The position numbers and the translations under genes were made by a program. From Bifidobacterium pullorum subsp. gallinarum (GTDB lineage Bacteria > Actinomycetota > Actinomycetes > Actinomycetales > Bifidobacteriaceae): DNA of 64,000 bases. The notes below the pieces were generated by a model that did no database searches, was not told where the DNA came from, and saw nothing but the letters and a program-made list of their open reading frames with translations. Positions 48,494 through 59,777 of this stretch are shown here, in pieces. Positions within the stretch are counted from its first letter, which is position 1, and every line of letters begins with the position of its first letter. Where the stretch lies: assembly GCF_000741215.1 (NCBI RefSeq), contig NZ_JGYX01000002.1, forward strand, positions 186,001-250,000, in the 5' to 3' direction.

Positions 48494-49479
48494 CACTCCG
48501 CCTTTCCGGCCGAACGGGAATAGGGATCGATCGCGTCACGCAGACCATCGCCGATCAGCTGCACCGAGAAGGTCAGCAGGATCAGCACGGCCGAGGGGAA
48601 CAGCAGGATCCACGGGGCGGTGAGCACCGAGGACTGGCCGTTCATCAGCAGCGTACCCAGCGAGGTGTCGGGGGCTTTGATGCCCAGGCCCAGGAAGCTC
48701 AGTGCGGTTTCCTGATTGACGGCGCTGACCACGCCCAGCACGGTGTTGATGATGAGCACCGAACCGAGGTTCGGCACCAGGTGGCGCAGGATGATGCGGA
48801 AGGAACCGACGCCCATGAACTTGGCCGCACGGATGTAGTCCAGCTCGCGCAGGCTCATGGTCAGCGTGCGGATGACACGAGCGTAGCCGATCCAGCCGAA
48901 TGCGGTGATGCCGATGGTCAGCCACAGCCATCCGGACGTGCCGGACGAGGAACGCACGATCATGGCCACGAGCAGGAAGGACGGGATGGTCAGCAGCATG
49001 TCGAGGATCCACATGCCGACCTTCTCCACCACGCCCTCGAAGAAGGCGATGGCCGTGCCGAGCACGGCGGAGATGATCATGATCAGCGTGGAGGAGATGA
49101 TGCCGACGAGCAGCGAGCGGCCCAGGCCGCGCACGATCATGGCGTACATATCCGAACCGCCGATGGTGGTGCCCAGCCAATGGTCGGCGCTCGGCGCCGC
49201 GGCGAGGGCGGTGAAGTCCGGTTCGTCGTACTTCCAGGGGCAGACCATGGCGCCGAACAGCGCGAACAGGATCAGGATGCACAGCACCACCAGGCCGAAC
49301 ACGGCCGAAGGACGGCGCATGAAGCGGCGGACGTACAGCGTCATGCGTCCGGTGCGCTTGAGGTCCTGGGCGTCCCCGCCCTGGGAGACGGGGTTGACGA
49401 CGACTGCGGCGGGCGTGCCTTCGGTGGCGACGTCCTGATTCAGACCGAGGTCCTTTTCTTCGGTGGCCATGTCGCTCAC
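48493..49479 (-). CDS. dppC: Peptide ABC transporter permease (DppC type)
   Basis: This 328-residue inner-membrane subunit has an N-terminal cytoplasmic extension (~1-60), the OppC N domain (RRPSAVFGLVVLCILILFALFG), and a BPD_transp_1 core. The EAA-type loop is ETALSFLGLGIKAPD, which docks to the ATPase. Five to six helices are predicted. The start is GTG 49477-49479 (VSDMATEEKD), 7 nt after AAGGAG. ATG 49470 is an alternative. It follows dppB by 87 bp. Confidence 0.9.
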   Translation of the reverse strand: MSDMATEEKDLGLNQDVATEGTPAAVVVNPVSQGGDAQDLKRTGRMTLYVRRFMRRPSAVFGLVVLCILILFALFGAMVCPWKYDEPDFTALAAAPSADHWLGTTIGGSDMYAMIVRGLGRSLLVGIISSTLIMIISAVLGTAIAFFEGVVEKVGMWILDMLLTIPSFLLVAMIVRSSSGTSGWLWLTIGITAFGWIGYARVIRTLTMSLRELDYIRAAKFMGVGSFRIILRHLVPNLGSVLIINTVLGVVSAVNQETALSFLGLGIKAPDTSLGTLLMNGQSSVLTAPWILLFPSAVLILLTFSVQLIGDGLRDAIDPYSRSAGKAE

Positions 49480-49566
49480 GACCGGTCTCCTTCCGCGAGA
49501 GGTCCGTTGACGGACCATGTATTCACTGGCAGCATTGCTTGGTTCACTGGATATCACGCACCTTCA

Positions 49567-50550
49567 TCAGTTCAGTCGGATGCGCGGATCGAGCCACGCG
49601 GCGAGGATGTCGGCCAGCAGGGCGCCGGCCAGCGTGCACACGCCGCTGAACGCCGCGATGCAGACGGCACCATTGATGTCGTTGTCCTGGATCGTGGTGA
49701 CGAAGTAGCGGCCCAGACCGTTGATGGCGAACACCGTTTCGGTGATGACCGCGCCGGTGAAGATGCTGGCGATCGAGAACGCGATGTTGGTGGTGGTCGG
49801 GATCAGCGAGGTGCGCAACGCGTGCTTGCGGATCGCCTGGTTGAGCGTCAGGCCCTTGGCGCGGGCGGTGCGCACATAGTCGGCGTTCATCGTGTCCAGC
49901 AGGTAGGTGCGCTGCGTCAGGTGGTAGTTGACGTAGCCGATGCATACCAGCACGATCGTCGGCAGGATGATGTGCTGCAGGAAATCCAATATGGCCAACC
50001 CTATGTTCCCGCCCTCATATGAGTGCAGACCCGTGACGTAGAAGATGCGGGTGCCGGTGGCGTTGTTGATCGCGATGGTGCCGAGCACGATGAGCAGGCC
50101 GAGGACTGCGGCCGGGGTCACCAGGAAGAGCGTGGAGACGGCGTTCAGCGCGCGGTCCTGCCACTTGTACTGGCGGATGGCGGTGTACACGCCCAGGCTC
50201 ACGCCGATGATGATGGACAGCACCGTGGAGATGGCCACCAACTGCACCGACGAGGAGATGCGGGAGGCCACAGCCGGAGCGACCGGTTCCTGATCGGGGG
50301 AAAGACCCCAGTTCCACTCGGTGACGATGCCCTTGAGCCAGTTGAAATAACGGACGAGCACCGGGGTCTTGTCGTTGATGTTCGCCAGATCGAGCGAACG
50401 GTCGATGGACGCCTCCGGCGGACGGGGGTTACGCGACATGTAGTTCGAACGCGGATCCATGAACGCACTTGCCAGGAAGTACGTCATCGAAATGGCGACG
50501 AATAGCATGATCACGTAATTCACCAAGCGTCTGATGATGTATTTAATCAC
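49567..50550 (-). CDS. dppB: Peptide ABC transporter permease (DppB type)
   Basis: This 327-residue permease starts MIKYIIRRLVNYVIMLFVAI, the standard DppB/OppB first helix, followed by a large extracellular loop (about 32-95). The transmembrane core carries the EAA-type loop ETVFAINGLGRYFVTTI. The GTG start at 50548-50550 has AAGGGAG 6 nt upstream. It is the first gene of the operon dppB-dppC-ATPase. The region upstream is AT-richer and probably holds the promoter. Confidence 0.9.
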   Translation of the reverse strand: MIKYIIRRLVNYVIMLFVAISMTYFLASAFMDPRSNYMSRNPRPPEASIDRSLDLANINDKTPVLVRYFNWLKGIVTEWNWGLSPDQEPVAPAVASRISSSVQLVAISTVLSIIIGVSLGVYTAIRQYKWQDRALNAVSTLFLVTPAAVLGLLIVLGTIAINNATGTRIFYVTGLHSYEGGNIGLAILDFLQHIILPTIVLVCIGYVNYHLTQRTYLLDTMNADYVRTARAKGLTLNQAIRKHALRTSLIPTTTNIAFSIASIFTGAVITETVFAINGLGRYFVTTIQDNDINGAVCIAAFSGVCTLAGALLADILAAWLDPRIRLN

Positions 50551-50869
50551 TTGCTACTCCCTTATCAGGATGTTCGGCCATGCAAACTCTTCAACATTCT
50601 AGTCGTCGAACCGGTGAGCCGAGCCATTTTCATTAGATGCTGTTATATCAAAAGCGCCGGAAGTTCAGACGCCGTTCATGTTCCGAAGACAACGATGGAC
50701 AAGCCTATGCCGCAGAAGTTCAGGGGTTTGCGCCGGCGACACCGACGAAACGTGCCATCGTAGCAAACACGGAATCACCGATGCGGAACTTCCCATATGA
50801 TGAGACGGAATGGGTTGCTGCAACGTTTAAGCGTCCACATTCCGACACGCATGCGACGTAATGTCCTCT
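50551..50869. other. 319-bp region between dppB and the Xer gene
   Basis: The region is visibly less GC-rich than its surroundings, with no coding signal. It should contain the dppB promoter (an AT-rich stretch TTGATATAACAGCATC on the minus strand near 50630-50655 is the best candidate area). No confident -35/-10 pair, repeat or terminator for the Xer gene was found. Confidence 0.5.
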
Positions 50870-51787
50870 CTACGCGCGGGGGAAGGCCTGGCCGTAGCGC
50901 TGCTTGAGCTGTTCGATCGAGACGTGGGTGTACCGCTGGGTGGTCTTCAGCGACGCATGCCCCAGCAGCTCCTGGACCTCGCGCAGGTCGGCCCCGCCGT
51001 CGAGCAGATGGGTTGCGGCGCTGTGACGCAGCGCATGCGGACCGATGTCGGGCACGCCGGCCGCGCGCGCGGATGCGTGGACCACCTGGCGCACCACGCG
51101 CTGGTTCACCCGCCCGCCTCGCGCGCCCAGGAACACGGCCGCCCCCGATGCCTCGTTCTCCAGCACCGGCCGCCCCCGTTCCAGCCAGCGTTCCAGCGCC
51201 AGTCCGGCGGGTGCCCCGAACGGCACCACCCGCTGCTTGTTTCCCTTTCCGGTCACCTTCAGCGTGCGGTTGGCGAAGGTGATGTCGCCGCGGTCCAACG
51301 CCACCAGTTCGGCCACGCGAATCCCCGTGGCATACAGCAGTTCCAGCATCGCGTCGTCCCGCAGTCCGATGGCGTCGCGCCGCGGGTCGTCGCCGTCGGA
51401 GACCAGACGATCCGCCGTCTTATCCAGCAAGCGTTCGGCCTGGGCCTCGTTCAGGATCTCCGGCAGGTGCTCCGGGATCTTCGGCGTCATCAGCGCGGCC
51501 GCCGGGTCGGACGGAATCATCCCATGCTCATGGGCCCAGAAGAAGAACCCCCGCACCGCCACCACCCGGCGGGCCATGCTCGAACGCGCGTGGGTGCGGG
51601 ACTCCCCCGCCATCCACATCCGCAGGTCATCCAGCGTGATCTCCCCCAGCTCGGCCACGCCGCGCCGTTGCATGGCCTCCAGGCACGACCTCACGTCACG
51701 CGCGTACGCCGATCGCGTGTTCTCGCTCAGCCCCCGGTTGGCCTTCAGATAGGTCAGATATCCATCCAGTTCGCGTTCGAACCGCAT
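50870..51787 (-). CDS. xerD: Tyrosine recombinase XerC/XerD
   Basis: This 305-residue recombinase resolves chromosome dimers at dif. The N-terminal SAM-like domain spans about 1-90. The catalytic domain contains R157 (TGIRVAEL), K181 (TGKGNKQR), H251 and R254 (HALRHSAATHLL), H277 and nucleophile Y286 (LGHASLKTTQRYTHV), all in place. The ATG at 51785-51787 follows AAAGGGG. The frame stays open 38 codons upstream but that part is low-complexity Arg-rich. The choice between XerC and XerD names is uncertain. FtsK, its activator, is encoded at 11273-13990. Confidence 0.92.
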   Translation of the reverse strand: MRFERELDGYLTYLKANRGLSENTRSAYARDVRSCLEAMQRRGVAELGEITLDDLRMWMAGESRTHARSSMARRVVAVRGFFFWAHEHGMIPSDPAAALMTPKIPEHLPEILNEAQAERLLDKTADRLVSDGDDPRRDAIGLRDDAMLELLYATGIRVAELVALDRGDITFANRTLKVTGKGNKQRVVPFGAPAGLALERWLERGRPVLENEASGAAVFLGARGGRVNQRVVRQVVHASARAAGVPDIGPHALRHSAATHLLDGGADLREVQELLGHASLKTTQRYTHVSIEQLKQRYGQAFPRA

Positions 51788-51905
51788 GACGGCCCCTTTC
51801 CGTTTCCGCCGTTTCGCCATCCATTCTCGCATGCGGATGCCGCAGCGCCGCGCAGGCCACGGACCGCTGTCCGGACACCGCACGCCGCAGGGCCCACGCA
51901 CGGCG

Positions 51906-51911
51906 TAGCAT
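51906..51911 (+). promoter_or_regulatory. Candidate -10 of the 51918 gene
   Basis: TAGCAT is 6 nt before ATG 51918, with GGGGAT between. Confidence 0.35.
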
Positions 51912-51917
51912 GGGGAT

Positions 51918-52169
51918 ATGCCTATGCCACGTGAGATTCCCGCCGGCGCGCGGATTGTGGTGCGTGTCTGCGAAGGGGTGGACCCGCAGGACCAACGTAT
52001 GAAATTCCGCGATTACGTGGGGCACGTACGCTCATGGGACGGCCATACGCTGGAGATGACCCGCGACGCGGCCGCGAACGGCTCCCGCCCGGAGCAACGG
52101 GTGAGCATCGACGTCGAGACGATCGTGACGATCAAGCCGGTGCCGGAACGTCCGACGTCCCGCCCGTGA
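51918..52169 (+). CDS. Small conserved protein (DUF6725-like)
   Basis: This 83-residue protein has the pattern PAGARIVVRVCEGVDPQDQRMKFRDYVGHV, then WDGHTLEMTRDAAANGSRP and a final IVTIKPVPERP. It resembles the short beta-barrel found at the N-terminus of some actinobacterial acetyltransferases and the bifidobacterial DUF6725 family; I assign the DUF from memory only. The start is ATG 51918; ATG 51924 is possible. It converges on tyrA with 17 bp between and is divergent from xerD. Confidence 0.7.
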   Translation: MPMPREIPAGARIVVRVCEGVDPQDQRMKFRDYVGHVRSWDGHTLEMTRDAAANGSRPEQRVSIDVETIVTIKPVPERPTSRP

Positions 52170-52186
52170 CCCATGGGCGGCGGCCG

Positions 52187-53224
52187 TCAGCCGATGTGGG
52201 ACAGCTCGCGCACCACCACGGTGCGCGGGGTGTCGAACCGTACGATATGCTCGCCGCGGCGGGCCAGATCCGTCAGCGCCGTCTGCCACCCATGCTCGGG
52301 CAGTTCGACGATCCGCTCCGGCGCGTGGGCGAGGATGTCCGTCTGCGCCGTCTTGAACGTCCGGAACGGATCGCCTTCGGCGAAGAACCGCGCCAATGCG
52401 GCGTCACGTCCCGCACCATCCAGGGCGTCCGCCACCGCCAGCAGCCGTGAGGACACGTCCCGCAGCAGTCGGGACACATTGGCGTCATCCTCCTCCACCA
52501 TGGCCCGGGTGCGGTCCGGATCGGTCAACGCCACCCGCGTCATGTCACGCCATGACCCGGCGGCCAGTGCGGTGGCGATGTCGCGTTCGGGGTCGGTGAC
52601 CAGTTCGTTGACCAGCGCCGTGGCCACGACATGCGGCATGTGGGAGATCAGTGCCGCGGCGCGGTCATGGGTCCGGTCATCCACCACGATCATGCGGTTG
52701 CCGCACAGCCCGGTGATCATCCCCGCCACGGACAGGAACCGCCGGTAGTCCGAATCCCCGCGCACCGTCACGGCCCACAGCGCATCGTCATACAGCGCCG
52801 GGTCCGCGGCCGACCAGCCGGAACGCTCGTTGCCGGCCATCGGATGCGCCCCGATATACCGCTCCCCCAGACCGGCGGCCTCGACCTGATCGCGCACCAT
52901 GCCCTTGACGCTGCCCACATCGGTGAGCGTGGTCCGCTCGTCCAGCACCCCGGCCAGCGCCGCGAGCGTCTCCGGCATCGCCTTGAGCGGATTGCACAGC
53001 ACCAGCAGATCCGGCTGCGCGGCGGCCAGCGCCTCGATGGTCGGCAGGCAGCGGATGCCGCGGGCCTCGGCGCCGGCATACGGACGCGTCGTATGGTTCC
53101 ATGCCAGCACCTCGCACCCGGCGTCATGTAGCCGGCAGGCCAGCGACCCTCCGATCAGGCCCAGCCCGACCACGCCGATGCGTTGCGGCGTCATCCAATC
53201 CGATTCCGTCCGTGTCCCTACCAC
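52187..53224 (-). CDS. tyrA: Prephenate dehydrogenase
   Basis: TyrA oxidatively decarboxylates prephenate in tyrosine synthesis. The 345-residue protein has the NAD-binding motif VVGLGLIGGS near 18-27, then LVLCNPLKAMP, TDVGSVKG, and the prephenate-site GAHPMAGNERSGW. A helical dimerisation domain follows with HMPHVVATALVNELV. The start is GTG 53222-53224, overlapping the pheA stop by 7 nt with GGGAG 5 nt upstream. ATG 53194 (MTPQRIG) is the alternative. It is coupled to pheA, so both prephenate branches are expressed together. Confidence 0.92.
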   Translation of the reverse strand: MVGTRTESDWMTPQRIGVVGLGLIGGSLACRLHDAGCEVLAWNHTTRPYAGAEARGIRCLPTIEALAAAQPDLLVLCNPLKAMPETLAALAGVLDERTTLTDVGSVKGMVRDQVEAAGLGERYIGAHPMAGNERSGWSAADPALYDDALWAVTVRGDSDYRRFLSVAGMITGLCGNRMIVVDDRTHDRAAALISHMPHVVATALVNELVTDPERDIATALAAGSWRDMTRVALTDPDRTRAMVEEDDANVSRLLRDVSSRLLAVADALDGAGRDAALARFFAEGDPFRTFKTAQTDILAHAPERIVELPEHGWQTALTDLARRGEHIVRFDTPRTVVVRELSHIG

Positions 53225-54207
53225 AGCAGCTCCCTGTCCAACTCGTCCGCCCGATCACTGGCGGCGACGTCCAACGTCCCCTCGTCGACATGCACCCCGC
53301 CCTCCGGCAGCATCCACGCGTCGACCGGCGGATTCGGCCGTTCCCGGCGCGGATAGACGGCCAGGGTCTTCACCCAGTCCCCATGGTCGACGATCTCCTC
53401 CAGCACGGCGCGGAACCGAGGCTGCCACGGGGCGGCGTCCAGCGTGACGATGAAGCTGTAGGTGCCGTCATGCCCCTTGATCGGGCGGGAGATGAAGCTC
53501 GTCATGTTCAGGCCGGCGTCACGCACCACGTCCAGCAGGTTGGCCAGCACGCCGGGGCCGGTGCTCAACGGGATGAACGTGATGATCGTCTCGAACTCGT
53601 CCACGCCGTTGCCGCGCGCCCGTTCCAGCAATTGCCTCGCCTCGGCGCGGGGGGCGAGCACCAGGAACTCGGTATGCGCGCCGGAATAATCCTGCACCGA
53701 TCGCGCCACGGTGGTCAGGCCGTAGAGCGGACCGCAAATCGACGGGCCCAGCGCCATCTGGCCGGGCTGCAGGTCGCGGCAGGCGGCCGCGTTCGAGGCG
53801 GCGGGCACGGCCGTCAGATGATGTTCGGCGATGAACCCCTTGCACTGCGCCAGCCCGTGGGGATGCGCGCTGACTCGGACGCCGTCGGGATCGATGCGGG
53901 GGCCGCGGGCGAACGCGTCGAACGCGATGTCGACCGCGACGCGCACGAACCCAACGGCATCCCGCGAGTCGATGAGCAGATCGAGATTCGGGACCACATA
54001 CCCCTCGACGTTGTTCTCCCAGGCCACCACGCCCCAGGCCTCGCCGCGCTCCACGGCGCTCACGATTGCGGGCACGTCGGACACCGCGACCAGCCGCGGG
54101 GCCTGACCGGCACCGAGGGGGCCGCCGGACAGCAGCTCCGCCGCGCCCGCCGCGGCCTGATGGGTGAACGAACCCTGCGGCCCCAGATAATGCAACGGTT
54201 TCACCAC
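53218..54207 (-). CDS. pheA: Prephenate dehydratase with altered motifs
   Basis: PheA dehydrates and decarboxylates prephenate to phenylpyruvate. The 329-residue protein has the catalytic lobes (YLGPQGSFTHQAA; AWENNVEGYV; AASNAAACRDL) and a C-terminal ACT domain (about 205-290). Two key sites differ from the usual consensus. The Thr-Arg-Phe catalytic triplet reads Thr179-Glu180-Phe181 (AHTEFLVL), and the ACT-domain ESRP reads ISRP at 239-242. GTG at 54205-54207 (or the next codon, also GTG) follows GAGGGAG. It overlaps the upstream membrane-protein gene by 7 nt. Identity as PheA is firm; normal kinetics and Phe feedback are in doubt. Confidence 0.88.
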   Translation of the reverse strand: MVKPLHYLGPQGSFTHQAAAGAAELLSGGPLGAGQAPRLVAVSDVPAIVSAVERGEAWGVVAWENNVEGYVVPNLDLLIDSRDAVGFVRVAVDIAFDAFARGPRIDPDGVRVSAHPHGLAQCKGFIAEHHLTAVPAASNAAACRDLQPGQMALGPSICGPLYGLTTVARSVQDYSGAHTEFLVLAPRAEARQLLERARGNGVDEFETIITFIPLSTGPGVLANLLDVVRDAGLNMTSFISRPIKGHDGTYSFIVTLDAAPWQPRFRAVLEEIVDHGDWVKTLAVYPRRERPNPPVDAWMLPEGGVHVDEGTLDVAASDRADELDRELLW

Positions 54208-54779
54208 GTCTCTCCCTCGTCGTCCAACGTCATATCCGTCATGTCTGCGGTGCCGTCATCGGTCCCGTTGCCGTTTCCCTCAACAGCGAACGGCTCAGCG
54301 GCGTCCGCAGTCTGCGGCTCCGGCACCAGACGGTCCGGTACCATGAACCACCGCGCCGGCAGGAACAGCATGACCACCTGCATGACGATCACGCCGTAGA
54401 TCCAGATCACGCCGGCGTGCTGGCAGAAGAACGGCACCTCGCCGCTGAATCCGACCGGAACCAGCGCATCGCCACCCGGGCCGTAGCCGGTCAGCATCCA
54501 TACCGCCGCCGAGGAGGCGATCAGGTGGAATCCCAGTCCCACCGCATTGCTGCGCGCGCGGGCGCACCAGGTGGAGATGCCCAGGATCAGGAACGCCAGC
54601 AGCAGGCCGTAGGGGATGTTCTGCGCCGCGCCCATGCGGTGGGCCAGCGTGCCGACGATGCCGGCCGCCACGCCCGAGACGATGGTGATCAGGACGCGGA
54701 CCGCGTACGGCTGGCGGTGGCTCCACGGCTGCAGGGTCGGATCCGACTGCCGCCGGGATGAATTGGCGATGGAGGTCAT
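54201..54779 (-). CDS. Conserved four-helix membrane protein, function unknown
   Basis: This 192-residue protein has about four hydrophobic helices (VRVLITIVSGVAAGIVGTLA; IPYGLLLAFLILGIST; LGFHLIASSAAVWMLTGYG; AGVIWIYGVIVMQVVMLFLP) and an acidic C-terminal tail (MTDMTLDDEGETW). The start is ATG 54777-54779 (MTSIANSS), with TATACT 7 nt upstream and no Shine-Dalgarno sequence, implying a leaderless mRNA. It overlaps pheA, so it heads a three-gene operon with pheA and tyrA. No family could be named. Confidence 0.75.
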   Translation of the reverse strand: MTSIANSSRRQSDPTLQPWSHRQPYAVRVLITIVSGVAAGIVGTLAHRMGAAQNIPYGLLLAFLILGISTWCARARSNAVGLGFHLIASSAAVWMLTGYGPGGDALVPVGFSGEVPFFCQHAGVIWIYGVIVMQVVMLFLPARWFMVPDRLVPEPQTADAAEPFAVEGNGNGTDDGTADMTDMTLDDEGETW

Positions 54780-54786
54780 GCGTTCC

Positions 54787-54792
54787 AGTATA
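54787..54792 (-). promoter_or_regulatory. Candidate -10 of leaderless 54201-54779, pheA, tyrA operon
   Basis: Minus-strand TATACT, one base from the TATAAT consensus, is 7 nt before the ATG. Confidence 0.55.
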
Positions 54793-54795
54793 GGT

Positions 54796-54821
54796 GTGCC
54801 GCCGGTTGAAGCCGGCGGCAC
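54796..54821 (-). terminator. Hairpin between typA and the next promoter
   Basis: A 10-bp perfect stem GTGCCGCCGG/CCGGCGGCAC has a 6-nt loop, 23 bp past the typA stop. There is no T-run. It abuts the next gene's -10. Confidence 0.55.
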
Positions 54822-54844
54822 GGTCACTACTTGGCGTTGGAAGC

Positions 54845-56773
<1,929 letters not shown>

Positions 56774-56897
56774 CAAAACCTCTCTTACCTGATTTCAGTT
56801 GCGTTCCTTCGGTACCGGACCGTTCGGCAAGCCCCAGTACGTCCACACAAACCGAGCCAAGTGTAGCGGGATTGCTTGACAGCTCCGCCCCCGAGGC

Positions 56898-59699
56898 TCA
56901 CTCGGTGCGCAACGCGGTGGCCGGATCCTGTCTGGCGGCCTTTTTCGAGGGGATGATGCCGCCGATCAGCGTGAGCACCACGCTCAGGACGACCAGCGCC
57001 ACGGCTCCGGGCACCGGCAGCACGCCGCTGACCTCGTTCGTGCCCATGAAATGGTGCAGGATCGCGTTGCCGGGGATGAGCAACAGCAGCGTCACGCCCA
57101 CGCCGATCAGGCCGGAGCACAGGCCGATCATGCCGGTTTCGGCGTTGAACACCGAGGAGACGTTGTGCTTCGAGGCGCCCATGGCGCGCAGGATGCCGAT
57201 CTCCTTGGTGCGCTCCAGCACCGAGATGTAGGTGATGATGCCGATCATGATCGAGGAGACGACCAGGGAGACCGCCACGAACGCGATCAGCACGTAGGTG
57301 ATGACGTTGACGATGGTGGTCACCGAGCTCATCAGCGCGCCCACGTAGTCCACGTAGGTGATCTGGTCCTGTTCGGAGGCGTCGGCGTTGTACTGGTCGA
57401 TGGCGTCCGAGACCCCGTCCTTGTCCTCGAAGCTGTCGCAGTAGATCCGGATCGAGCTCGGGGCGTCCCGGCTGATCACGCCGAAGGCGGAGAGGTTGTC
57501 GTCGTAATCGCCGGTGGAGACGTACTCGTCGTAGATGTGGATGAAGGTCGCGTCATCGGCCGTGGCCAGATAGGCGTCGAGCTGCTGGGCCAGCATCTCC
57601 TCGCTGGCCGCCGTGCCGCCCGCCGCCCCCGCGACGCCCATATCCATGCCGGACTGCGCCGCCTCGTCCATCAGACCGGCCGCCAGCTGCGCCTTCTGCG
57701 TCACGCCGAGGCCGGCCACATAGGTGCGGGCGTCGGCGACCTTGGTCGCGTCATCGGAGGGCGAGAACGTCATGCCGTTGAGCACGTTCACGTTCTGGTT
57801 CGCCTGCTGGTCGGTGACCACCGGGCTGGAGGCCGTGTGGTCGATCAGATAGTCGGTCAGGGCGTGCGTGTAGCCGACCGAGCCGTCGATGTTGGCCGCG
57901 TCGGCGTCCTCGACGGGACGAACGACGCCGACGATCTTCAGCGGCATGGCGGTGCCGTTGTCGATCAGCTCCCCCATCCGCTCGGCGTCGTCGCCGACGT
58001 AGGTGTACCGTCCGTCGTCGCCGCGCACGTACTGGTCGCACGCGGGAATCAGATACAGCTGCTGGTTCAGCACCTGGTCGTAATCGAGACGGATTGTCTG
58101 CTCGTCGATCTTCTCGCCGTCATCGAGACGCTTCATCAGGTCGTCATAGTCGGACGCCGGCAGCAGACCCAGCTCGTACAGTGTGCTCAGCGGGATCTCG
58201 TTGTTCTGATCGGCGACCAGCACCACCTCGTCCTGGGCAGCAGGCCAAGTGCCGCTGACGACCTTGTAGTTGTCGGTCACCACCGGGCTGATCAGCTCGC
58301 TGTCGCTCTCGCCGGGCATGATCTCGCCGAAGGACGAGGGTGCGGCGTTCTCGTCGGTTTCGCCGGTGACCATGGACATCTGCATGGCCGTCACATCCGA
58401 CATGCTGCTCATCGACCCGCTCTTCGTGGCCATCATCGACGACATCGACCCGGTGTCGTCGCCGAAATCTACGCCGTCGGCGTTGACCAAGGTGCCGTTC
58501 GGGTCGCGGCTGATCACCGAGAACTTGACGTCGTAGGAATAGTGGATGCCGTTGGAACCCACGTACTGCTGGATCTCGCTGTCCGGATCGTCCAGATACT
58601 GCTTGAACGCGGTCAGGTTGTTCTCGGCGATGCTGCTGGTCAGTGTGGAGGCCTGCGTGAAACTGGAATCGTCGGCGTATACGGCATCGTGCTTGTGATC
58701 CTTGGTGCGTTCGCCGTTGGCATTGGCCGCGCTCTCCTCCAGCAACGATTGCAGATCCCAGCTCTTGGCATCGATGGAGATCGGATAGGCGGTCATCGTA
58801 TCGCGCTGGATGGCCGTGATGTAGTTGTTCACGCCGGTGGACACGGACAGAATCAACGCGATGCCGATGATGCCGATCGACCCGGCGAATGAAGTGAGTA
58901 TGGTGCGCGCCAACTTGGTTTTCAGATTGTTGAAGCTGAGCGCCACCGCGGTGCCGAACGACATCGACGCCTTGCCCATCGTCCGGTGCACGGCCGGTGC
59001 CGCCTCGGATTCGTCGATGATATACGGATCCGAGTCGTCGACGATGCGGCCGTCGCGCAGGTTGACGATGCGCGTGGCGTACTGCTCGGCCAGGTCTGGA
59101 TTATGCGTGACCATGACGACCAGACGGTCCCGGGCCACCTCCTTGAGCAGGTCCATGATCTGCACGGAGGTGTCGGAGTCCAACGCGCCGGTCGGCTCGT
59201 CGGCCAGCACGATGTCCGGGTCGTTGACCAGTGCGCGAGCGATAGCGACGCGCTGCATCTGTCCGCCGGACAGCTGGTTCGGCTTCTTGTGCACGTGGGC
59301 GCCCAACCCCACCTGCGCCAGGGCACGGCGGGCACGCTGACGGCGCTGGGACCTCGGAATGCCCGAGATGGTCAGCGCCAGTTCCACGTTGGCCAGGATG
59401 CTCTGGTGCGGGATGAGGTTGTAGCTCTGGAAGACGAAGCCGATGGTGTGGTTGCGGTAGGAGTCCCAGTCGCGGTCGCGGTACTGTTTGGTGGAGGTGC
59501 CGTTGATCACCAAATCACCGGAATCGTAGCGATCCAGACCACCGATGATGTTGAGCAGCGTGGTCTTGCCGGACCCGGAGGGACCGAGGATGGCCACGAA
59601 CTCGTTGTCGCGCAGGTTCAGCGTGACGCCGTCCAACGCCTTCTGTACGAAGTCGCCGGTCTTGTATTGCTTGTGGATGTCCTTGATCTGCAGCACCAT
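56898..59699 (-). CDS. MacB-like ABC transporter, fused ATPase-permease
   Basis: This 933-residue protein has an N-terminal ATPase (about 1-225: GPSGSGKTT, QLSGGQMQR, VLADEPTGALD). A first membrane helix lies near 265-290 (ILTSFAGSIGIIGIALILS), followed by a very large extracellular domain (~290-800, Asp/Ser/Met-rich stretches such as MSSMMATKSGSMSSM). Three C-terminal FtsX helices end in the SKKAARQDPATALRTE signature. MacB-type proteins export peptides or lipoproteins or act as mechanotransmitters; the substrate is unknown. ATG 59697-59699 follows GGGAG. Confidence 0.9.
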   Translation of the reverse strand: MVLQIKDIHKQYKTGDFVQKALDGVTLNLRDNEFVAILGPSGSGKTTLLNIIGGLDRYDSGDLVINGTSTKQYRDRDWDSYRNHTIGFVFQSYNLIPHQSILANVELALTISGIPRSQRRQRARRALAQVGLGAHVHKKPNQLSGGQMQRVAIARALVNDPDIVLADEPTGALDSDTSVQIMDLLKEVARDRLVVMVTHNPDLAEQYATRIVNLRDGRIVDDSDPYIIDESEAAPAVHRTMGKASMSFGTAVALSFNNLKTKLARTILTSFAGSIGIIGIALILSVSTGVNNYITAIQRDTMTAYPISIDAKSWDLQSLLEESAANANGERTKDHKHDAVYADDSSFTQASTLTSSIAENNLTAFKQYLDDPDSEIQQYVGSNGIHYSYDVKFSVISRDPNGTLVNADGVDFGDDTGSMSSMMATKSGSMSSMSDVTAMQMSMVTGETDENAAPSSFGEIMPGESDSELISPVVTDNYKVVSGTWPAAQDEVVLVADQNNEIPLSTLYELGLLPASDYDDLMKRLDDGEKIDEQTIRLDYDQVLNQQLYLIPACDQYVRGDDGRYTYVGDDAERMGELIDNGTAMPLKIVGVVRPVEDADAANIDGSVGYTHALTDYLIDHTASSPVVTDQQANQNVNVLNGMTFSPSDDATKVADARTYVAGLGVTQKAQLAAGLMDEAAQSGMDMGVAGAAGGTAASEEMLAQQLDAYLATADDATFIHIYDEYVSTGDYDDNLSAFGVISRDAPSSIRIYCDSFEDKDGVSDAIDQYNADASEQDQITYVDYVGALMSSVTTIVNVITYVLIAFVAVSLVVSSIMIGIITYISVLERTKEIGILRAMGASKHNVSSVFNAETGMIGLCSGLIGVGVTLLLLIPGNAILHHFMGTNEVSGVLPVPGAVALVVLSVVLTLIGGIIPSKKAARQDPATALRTE

Positions 59700-59777
59700 G
59701 CTTCACTCCCATCGGATTCGTTCTGAAGCAACGCTACACCATGATATTGAACACCGTATATTATCCTTGCGGCGTAT

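Noticed and set aside
46262-48523. 753-codon frame opposite the fused peptide ATPase, and a similar one at 54794-56866 opposite typA
   Set aside because: Both are fully overlapped by genes with intact catalytic motifs; such antisense openness is expected at this GC content.
50637-50861. Short plus-strand open frames between dppB and xerD
   Set aside because: Basic, low-complexity translations without ribosome sites, in an AT-richer region that should hold promoters.
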